From: Pseudodesulfovibrio sp. 5S69
GTDB taxonomy: Bacteria > Desulfobacterota > Desulfovibrionia > Desulfovibrionales > Desulfovibrionaceae
Length of the DNA: 64,000 bases
NCBI RefSeq assembly: GCF_037094465.1
Contig: NZ_CP146609.1
Coordinates: forward strand, 2,413,501 to 2,477,500
Direction of reading: 5' to 3'
Below are positions 60,101-64,000 of this stretch, one piece after another; the first letter of the stretch is position 1; the number at the start of each line of letters is the position of its first letter. The translations under genes and the position numbers were made by a program. A model generated the notes under the pieces. The model saw nothing but the letters and a program-made list of their open reading frames with translations. It was not told the origin of the DNA and searched no databases.

Positions 60101-60830
60101 TGATGAACGTCTTGTACAGCGTGCCCGCCTCGGAGCCGGGCATGGTGGTCTGGAGCTGGCCGAGCACGGCGAGCTGCTCATTCAGCGGAATGTTGCTCGC
60201 GGCCGCCACCGCGCCGATGTTCTTGATGGCGTCGGCCATCTGGGTGCCGTTGGTCTTGAACGAGGCCACGGTCTGCGCCATGGCTCCGGAAAAGGCGGTC
60301 GCCCATTCCATGTCGTTCATGTCTGCCATGATGGGCTTGAAGATCCCGTAGGCCGTGGTGAAGGTGCCGACCATTTCCTGGGTGGTGGCCTTGGTCGCCT
60401 TGGCCGTCATGGCTGCCATGGAGGTGAAGACGCCCACCGCCTCGTCGCTTAGGTTGGACAGGGCCGATTTCACATCGTAGGTGGCGGTGATGAACGCCGC
60501 CTTGTCAGCGCCGGACCACTGGTTGGTGAAGGATTCTGCGGCGTCCTCGATGGCCCGGAGGTCCTGCACGCCAAGGGACGCCAGCTCGCCCAAGGCCTTC
60601 TGGGTCGCGGCGGTGGAAGCGACCAGGGCGGCGGGCACCGCCATCAGAGCCAGTCCCGCCCCCAGCATCATGGTGCCTTGCTGGATGCGATCCAGGTTGC
60701 GGGTCATCCGCTCGCTGGCATCCGCCACGGTGGAATCGAGGTCCATCATGGAGCCACGGATGCGCTGCGCGTTCTGCGAGAACGCATCCTTCATCGATAC
60801 CACTATGCCCAGTCCGAGATCGCCGTTCAT
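57195..60830 (-). CDS. Tape measure protein
   Basis: A 1211-aa protein fitting the phage tail tape measure (TP901) type: an N-terminal helical region (residues about 70-330, ATQKALGELASLGVQDL, QMVGTFTTAYG-like), then several hydrophobic blocks (residues about 405-510, LGLSMALGTILVVAGAVTAA, AGVGSAVATYFLPVTAIIAG and more near 600-690), and a long Ala/Pro/Thr-rich C-terminus. The ATG lies directly after the TAG of the chaperone's frameshift frame. At about 1.5 angstroms per residue the tail would be roughly 180 nm; that factor is general knowledge. Confidence 0.92.
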   Translation of the reverse strand: MNGDLGLGIVVSMKDAFSQNAQRIRGSMMDLDSTVADASERMTRNLDRIQQGTMMLGAGLALMAVPAALVASTAATQKALGELASLGVQDLRAIEDAAESFTNQWSGADKAAFITATYDVKSALSNLSDEAVGVFTSMAAMTAKATKATTQEMVGTFTTAYGIFKPIMADMNDMEWATAFSGAMAQTVASFKTNGTQMADAIKNIGAVAAASNIPLNEQLAVLGQLQTTMPGSEAGTLYKTFIMKAAEAGDELGLSFTDTSGRLKGVVPILQEIKRQFPDLSNAAAQVKLKKAFGSDEAVKFLLQMSAGMGSLEGNIQSVGRAMKTGTAVTEQMADAMNQDIGARFLLLRQQVANLSEILGRTLLPVVTPVINGVSRFILFLQRMAKSMPGVTRVVLGLSMALGTILVVAGAVTAAVGMVGLMLPAIKAGFVAISAALAGVGSAVATYFLPVTAIIAGVILSVYLLKRAWETNFGGIQDVITGAWNKVSLVFRGIRELVGSLSGGVGQMSAELAHKLESAGLLGFVVTVFKAYYRVREALAGLWGAFSHAFGRIRAILEPTVRTLMSAYAALASAVFSVVEIFGVAASATDGSSWRTFGTVIGTVAGVLLQGLAFALKIVAWNLSLIVRALAVVVRSVVWVGKIIVGSLVGAAKFIYKFLLPVRMIGEAFMATGKIVYAVWQVLTGDISLLDGLKVIGGAVYDFLATPFRWARDVVVGVWNFISGIFTSIGRLVADAAGQIGQAILNLPIISTLRDLFATVRSFFAGDTTFFEAGKKLLITLGEGIWSAVTYPFTMLKNALGKLRNLLPFSDAREGPLASLTASGSALLKTLADGMSLTQSLPAKVFGFAARGILSAAAGAWQQVKTAGGNLMDAASAPFRMAGKLWDGLTSGAQTVAAKAGAIFEGLKQSLFGGTPELAITPPQVNAWDALATGAVTVRDRIVATLSAVPGAVGRIFASAGTEGQSLWQRLSSGASAGIQAIKDRSAGIANGLLSSARAMLGVQTPVPQVAEQKQPLGAAPPAESIGQRIIESVLSLVPRLDERLVPKALSAMLMLQPVMATAAPPPQPMSGTVQTVAAAVEPVSKSYIQPFAVEPAPEIGSASPAPAGIERPKTAAPTPIAKPLQSGLTETVPSERLIAPARTAPATPLRAEDAGPGLRELLESLLSRLDGLADRPVELSVTTNIDGRKVAEAVYKDLRERKIRNYETL

Positions 60831-60998
60831 CTATCGCCGTTCCGTTTGCTCACGTTCAAAATCAAGCTGCCGCTCGAGGGCCTCGACGAACTGACGCCGG
60901 ACCCTGAGCGGCAGCGAGCGGGTTTCCGACCAGCCCCAGTGCAGTCCGCCGTAAGCGAGAAAGAATGCGTCGCTTACAAGCGAACTCCGGGGAACAAA
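60831..60998 (-). CDS. Minus-1 frame extension of the tail assembly chaperone (gpGT-like)
   Basis: A 55-codon frame with no start of its own. It begins at the slippery site 60995-61001, reads FFVPRSSLVSDAFFLAYGG and ends RQLDFEREQTERR. The stop at 60831 directly abuts the tape measure ATG (TAGATG). Frameshifting would add it to residues 1-218 of the upstream protein, giving about 273 residues, as in the lambda G/GT and P2 E/E+E' chaperones. Confidence 0.8.
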   Translation of the reverse strand, partial: FVPRSSLVSDAFFLAYGGLHWGWSETRSLPLRVRRQFVEALERQLDFEREQTERR

Positions 60999-61651
60999 AA
61001 AGCCGGTTCTGCCTCCAGACGGGTTCGGATCTTGGTGCCGCAGCCATCGCATTCGGTTTCGACCGAGGTGTCGATTCCCGCGTCGACCCGCGACATCTCC
61101 TGCCGCAGTGCGTTGCGGTCGCGCATCGACATTTCCGCCAGGCTCTTCTTGGAGGGAGCCTTGCCGTCGATGTCGAGGATGCGGATGAGCATGGCCGAAC
61201 TGATGTTGGGCTCGCGCAGGCTGGCCAGGCGCTTTTCCTTGTGGCCGTCGAGATATCCGAAGCGGACGGCTTTCTTCGAGCCGGGCAGCTTGAAGGCGAA
61301 CTCGCGCTCCTCGCCGTAGGGGGTGACCTTGAGATCCTCGAGATTGACGGTCACGAAGTTGGTCATGCGGCAGGCGCTGTTCGGGCAGCTCAGCTCCAGT
61401 TCAACCTCGTCGCCGAGGGAAATCTGGCGCAGGCGGACCAGGGCGAACAACCGGTCACCCGAGAGCAGGTTCATCACCTCGGAAAGATCGGGATCGGTCT
61501 TCTCGCCCAGCCGGACGAAACAGTTGCGGAGCACCTGGTTGATCGCCTCTCCGGAGCGGATCAGGCGCTGGTTGGTGAGCAGTTCTTCCTCGGCCCCGGT
61601 CATTTCCCGGAGCTCGAGTTCAGTGCCGCTTGGCAGTTCAAAGCTGTACAT
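60974..61651 (-). CDS. Tail assembly chaperone (gpG/E-like) with zinc-ribbon cysteines
   Basis: A 225-aa protein between the tube and tape measure genes, the usual place of the tail assembly chaperone. The N-terminus (FELPSGTELELREMTGAEEE) is typical. Two Cys pairs, SCPNSAC and ECDGCG, suggest a zinc ribbon split by about 90 residues. It ends AFLFPGVRL. The heptamer T_TTT_TTG seven codons before the stop allows a minus-1 shift into the 55-codon frame. The two forms chaperone the tape measure during assembly. An alternative reading, a T4 gp26-like baseplate protein, is possible from the N-terminus. Confidence 0.82.
   Translation of the reverse strand: MYSFELPSGTELELREMTGAEEELLTNQRLIRSGEAINQVLRNCFVRLGEKTDPDLSEVMNLLSGDRLFALVRLRQISLGDEVELELSCPNSACRMTNFVTVNLEDLKVTPYGEEREFAFKLPGSKKAVRFGYLDGHKEKRLASLREPNISSAMLIRILDIDGKAPSKKSLAEMSMRDRNALRQEMSRVDAGIDTSVETECDGCGTKIRTRLEAEPAFLFPGVRL
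60995..61001 (-). promoter_or_regulatory. Programmed minus-1 frameshift site T_TTT_TTG
   Basis: In the chaperone frame the codons are GCT TTT TTG, giving the slippery heptamer T TTT TTG. Slipping back one base reads TTT TTT GTT and bypasses the TAA at 60974. The downstream frame stays open to the tape measure start. Confidence 0.85.
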
Positions 61652-61666
61652 GGTCGATCCTCCGGT

Positions 61667-62128
61667 TTAGGTCCAGTATTGGAAGCAGATGGTGAGCTTC
61701 TCGATGGTGTTCTCGGTGTTGCCGCCCTCGAGCTCGTCGTATTCGAGCGCCTTCACCCAGGCCCCGTGCAGGGTCCAGCGGCGGGTCTCGTTGCCGGTGC
61801 GGTCGTAGCGGACAACGTCGATGTCGCGCATGTAGTCGGCCGGAAGGCCGCCGGTGACGGCGTTCACGTCCACCTGTTTCTTGATCCATTCGCGGGCCGC
61901 CTCGTCGGAGCCGTCCTGCAGGTTGCCTTTCTCGAGGGTGATGTCCTCGAACTTGACCCGGCCCGCCACCTTCTGGTCGAACATCGAACCAGCCGGGGCA
62001 AAGGCCACTTCCTCGAATTCTGTTTGGGGCTCCTGTCCCTTGTGGAACAGGGCCACGTCGAAGCCGTTTACCTCGATGGCGAACTGCCAGTTCTGGTAAA
62101 GGCTCTTGGGCATGTTTCCGCTTCTCAT
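61667..62128 (-). CDS. Tail tube protein (gp19-like)
   Basis: A 153-aa major tube protein: NWQFAIEVNGFDVALFHKGQ, EEVAFAPAGSMFDQKVAGRV with DITLEKGNLQDGSD and DYMRDIDVVRYDRTGNETR, then WTLHGAWVKALEYDEL. This matches the gp19/CIS tube fold (a beta sandwich forming hexameric rings). The start at 62128 follows GGGAGA; a second ATG is five codons in. It forms the inner conduit inside the sheath. It follows the sheath gene by 15 bases. Confidence 0.9.
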   Translation of the reverse strand: MRSGNMPKSLYQNWQFAIEVNGFDVALFHKGQEPQTEFEEVAFAPAGSMFDQKVAGRVKFEDITLEKGNLQDGSDEAAREWIKKQVDVNAVTGGLPADYMRDIDVVRYDRTGNETRRWTLHGAWVKALEYDELEGGNTENTIEKLTICFQYWT

Positions 62129-62143
62129 AGCCGTGTTCTCCCG

Positions 62144-63673
62144 TTAGATGATTTCTTTGAAGTCCGCGCCGGTGCTGGTCAGGATGAAGTTCAGCTCGAT
62201 AAACTCCGCCGTCTTGGTCGGCTTGACGAACACGCGGGCCACCATTTCGTTGCGGTCGATGACCGCCGGGGTGTTGGTCTCCTCGTCGCACTGAAAGGCG
62301 AAGTCGTAGAGGCCGCCCTTGTCCTTGATGTCCTGCAGGAAGGGGTTGATCAGGCGGCCGAGGGCACGCCAGGTCTGGGGATGGTTCGGCTCGAACACCA
62401 CGAAGCGGGAGGATTCCGAGATGGCTTCCTCCATGAACATCATCAGGCGGCGGACGTTGATGCGGTCCACGGCCGAGGGCTGGCTCTGCAGTGTCTTTTG
62501 GCCCCAGATGTTGATGCCGGTGTCGGGGAACACGGCGATGACGTTGATCCCTTCCGGATAGAGCACATCGCGCTCGCCACGGCTGGTCTTGTAGGCCAGG
62601 GAGAGCGTGTTGAAGATGCGGCCACGGTCGATACCGGCGGGCGCGTTCCAGACGTTGGTCTTCTGGTCGCTGCGGGCGATGCAGCCCGCCACCGCGCCGC
62701 AGGGCGGCACCAGCTTCTTGCGCGAGTTGACCGGATCGCTGATCTCCAGCCAGGGGTAGTAGAGCGCCGCGTAGGAGGAGTTGAATGCCGCGTGGCTGTA
62801 CATCCCTTGTCCCTTGCGGAAGTCGACCGCTTCGAGCGGCTCCAGATGCATGGGCGTGTCGGCGATGAACAGCAGATCCTTGCGCCCCTCGGCATAGGCG
62901 ATTCCGGCGTTGATCACCGGCACCGTGGTGACGCCGGGGACCATCAGCAGGTTCAGGGCGTCGATCTCGTCAAAGCCATAGAGGCCGGTATGCTGCGAGG
63001 GATCGCCGATGAAGTCCGCATCGGCCAGATCGGTCAGCCCGTTGTCGCCGCCGCTGAGCGTGAACACCCCCAATGCCGGACGGTCGCCGGGCGTTCCCAT
63101 TACTGCGGCCAGATCCTGGACGAGGATGAAATCCGAGCGGTCGTTGATCGCCAGCTCCACATGGTTCGGCAGCGTCTCGTCCATGCTCAGATCCTTGAAC
63201 ACCTCGACCACATCGCCTTTGTGCCGGACCACCAGGTTGAAATGGTTGGCCGGGTCAAGGGAGCCATCCTCGATGGAGACGGAGAGCCGGTCGCCCCAGA
63301 CGCCTTCGTTCACGGACTCGATCCGCAGGGTATCGGCAGGCGTGGCCTCCCGGTTCTGCAGGACGACGGATGCCTTGAGCGCCGTCAGGGTGTCCCGGTC
63401 GGTGGGGTCGGTCAGATGGGCGATGCGGGTGACATAGAGGACCGAGCCGCCGTTGTCGAAAAATGCCCGGGCGGCGTAGGCCAGATAGCTCTCGTTGATA
63501 TAAGAGCCGAAACGGTTGATGAACTGTTCCCAGCTCGTCACCAGTACGGGCTTGTTGATCGGGCCTTTCTCGGCCACCCCGACCATGGCGGCCGACGAGG
63601 TCGAGATCTGCTTCACATAGAAACTGAAGTCCGTTTCCCGGGTGTAAATCCCGGGGGATAGATAGGTCGGCAT
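62144..63673 (-). CDS. Tail sheath protein
   Basis: A 509-aa contractile sheath protein. The N-terminal SPGIYTRETDFSFYVKQIST with AAMVGVAEKGPINKPVLVTS, then FGSYINESYLAYAARAFFDN and GGSVLYVTRI, is characteristic; the C-terminal RINVRRLMMFMEEAISESSR and TWRALGRLINPFLQ form the conserved core that hooks neighbouring subunits. It surrounds the tube and contracts on firing. This is the strongest single proof that the tail is of the contractile type. Confidence 0.95.
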   Translation of the reverse strand: MPTYLSPGIYTRETDFSFYVKQISTSSAAMVGVAEKGPINKPVLVTSWEQFINRFGSYINESYLAYAARAFFDNGGSVLYVTRIAHLTDPTDRDTLTALKASVVLQNREATPADTLRIESVNEGVWGDRLSVSIEDGSLDPANHFNLVVRHKGDVVEVFKDLSMDETLPNHVELAINDRSDFILVQDLAAVMGTPGDRPALGVFTLSGGDNGLTDLADADFIGDPSQHTGLYGFDEIDALNLLMVPGVTTVPVINAGIAYAEGRKDLLFIADTPMHLEPLEAVDFRKGQGMYSHAAFNSSYAALYYPWLEISDPVNSRKKLVPPCGAVAGCIARSDQKTNVWNAPAGIDRGRIFNTLSLAYKTSRGERDVLYPEGINVIAVFPDTGINIWGQKTLQSQPSAVDRINVRRLMMFMEEAISESSRFVVFEPNHPQTWRALGRLINPFLQDIKDKGGLYDFAFQCDEETNTPAVIDRNEMVARVFVKPTKTAEFIELNFILTSTGADFKEII

Positions 63674-63675
63674 GG

Positions 63676-63933
63676 TTATTTCCTCCGCTTGCTGGTGGTC
63701 TTGGCCTCATCGGTTCCGGCGTCCTCGGTCACCGTGGGCTTTTCCGGCTCCGGTTCCGCGCCGCCGGTCAGGTCGGTGATGCGTACCAGTCCGCGTTTCC
63801 CGGCGGTCTTGATCTCGGCGGAGAGGTCCTTGCGGGCGATGCTCTTGCGCTCTCGCGGCCCGAGGTGGAGGGTTCCCTGGCCGGAGAGGTTGAACGTCAG
63901 GGGTTGGAACTGCAGGTTTCTGATCTCGATCAC
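63676..63933 (-). CDS. Small phage protein upstream of sheath, 85 aa
   Basis: Unrecognised. The GTG start at 63933 follows AAAGGAG. The product begins MIEIRNLQFQPLTFNLSGQG, then a short beta-rich body (LHLGPRERKSIARKDLS) and a polar C-terminal tail ending TSKRRK. The stop is two bases before the sheath ATG, so it is coupled to it. Similar short proteins occur just before sheath genes in several tail clusters; function unknown. Confidence 0.75.
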   Translation of the reverse strand: MIEIRNLQFQPLTFNLSGQGTLHLGPRERKSIARKDLSAEIKTAGKRGLVRITDLTGGAEPEPEKPTVTEDAGTDEAKTTSKRRK

Positions 63934-63945
63934 GGTTGTTCTCCT

Positions 63946-64000
63946 TTACGGTTGAATGGTTCGTTGCTCTGTCACGTCGCCGTGAAACTGGAAGGTCCGG
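63946..64000 (-). CDS. C-terminal end of a further tail gene, cut by the window
   Basis: An open minus-strand frame from the edge reads RTFQFHGDVTEQRTIQP then TAA at 63946, directly before the AAAGGAG site of the 85-aa gene. Only 17 codons are visible. Its position in the tight operon makes it a likely real gene end; identity cannot be told. Confidence 0.45.
   Translation of the reverse strand, partial: RTFQFHGDVTEQRTIQP

Larger units (their letters stand above)
36457..64000 (-). mobile_element. Prophage tail module (contractile tail), continuing past the right edge
   Basis: Thirty or so minus-strand genes, mostly with ATGA stop-start overlaps, encode sheath, tube, chaperone with frameshift, tape measure, hub, spike, baseplate and fibre proteins of a contractile tail, then an amidoligase cassette. 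No capsid, terminase, portal or integrase is in view; those could lie beyond base 64,000. A tape measure gene of 1211 codons favours a phage tail or tailocin over a short eukaryote-targeting injection system. The left limit at about 36,420-36,457 is a transition in base composition; no attachment repeat is identified. Confidence 0.85.

Noticed and set aside
60965..63661. 898-codon plus-strand open frame across the sheath, tube and chaperone genes
   Set aside because: It is antisense to three well-recognised tail genes and exists because high GC removes stop codons; no ribosome site or domain.
36457..64000. Extracellular contractile injection system (Afp/PVC-like) instead of a phage tail
   Set aside because: No AAA+ ATPase or typical eCIS gene set is visible, and a 1211-aa tape measure with a GT-type frameshift chaperone is the phage arrangement; not fully excluded because the right side is cut.
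1..64000. CRISPR arrays and rRNA genes
   Set aside because: No regularly spaced repeats of suitable length and no rRNA-like sequence were seen on reading the window.

Overview
The window reads as a stretch of a Desulfovibrionaceae-type (Desulfovibrio/Pseudodesulfovibrio-like) chromosome that has taken up several kinds of foreign DNA. The host backbone is bases 1 to about 10,280: GC-rich, with a phosphoenolpyruvate synthase-like dikinase (cut by the left edge), a small unknown gene, and a flagellar block. That block has flaG on the minus strand behind a near-consensus sigma-28 promoter, and fapA-motA-motB-motB' on the plus strand. A TetR-aldehyde dehydrogenase pair closes the backbone. The taxon is inferred from gene content and order only; no rRNA, tRNA or other marker is present.

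Bases about 10,282 to 20,900 form an integrated element. It begins and ends in a 15-bp direct repeat with one mismatch, carries a tyrosine integrase at its right end, and is abruptly AT-rich at its left. It holds a complete His-Xaa-Ser (Hxs) locus: hxsD, two radical SAM maturases hxsB and hxsC, and a secreted peptide with seven tandem H-x-S triplets. Next come two tiny secreted proteins, an unknown 270-aa protein and a secreted thermonuclease-like protein. A partial copy of the nuclease 3' end lies on the other side of this block. Then follow a serine recombinase, a protein with a family-A-like DNA polymerase palm, and two near-identical palindromes.

Bases 21,151 to 22,920 are a scar zone: a class II Fic protein with an AT-rich operator-like leader, then decayed fragments of a methyltransferase and a DUF2188 protein. 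Bases 22,920 to 36,308 are one tightly overlapping eight-gene minus-strand operon. In transcription order it encodes a TetR regulator, a TolC-like outer membrane factor, an RND adaptor, a patatin-like phospholipase, a small membrane protein, an RND permease, a PF06541-HD fusion and a giant 1503-aa 2-hydroxyacyl-CoA dehydratase activase-like protein.

Bases 36,457 to 64,000 are a GC-rich contractile-tail module, all on the minus strand and running past the right edge. Read right to left: sheath, tube, tail assembly chaperone with a textbook T_TTT_TTG minus-1 slippery site, tape measure, DUF4406 enzyme, CIS-tube/LysM proteins, hub protein D, M15 peptidase, DUF1353, spike V, a coiled-coil/membrane protein, PAAR tip, Ig-like proteins, gp25, baseplate J, tail protein I, and several unknown tail proteins including a 1182-aa DUF4815 fibre. 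Its promoter-distal end carries a four-gene cassette: Amidoligase_2, an unknown or DUF5049-like protein, a class II glutamine amidotransferase and a gamma-glutamylcyclotransferase-like protein. The cassette looks like a small enzymatic pathway that makes and breaks gamma-glutamyl or amide bonds.

The best candidates for poorly described biology are the Hxs locus in its mobile setting, the amidoligase cassette attached to the tail operon, and the RND/phospholipase/giant-activase operon.
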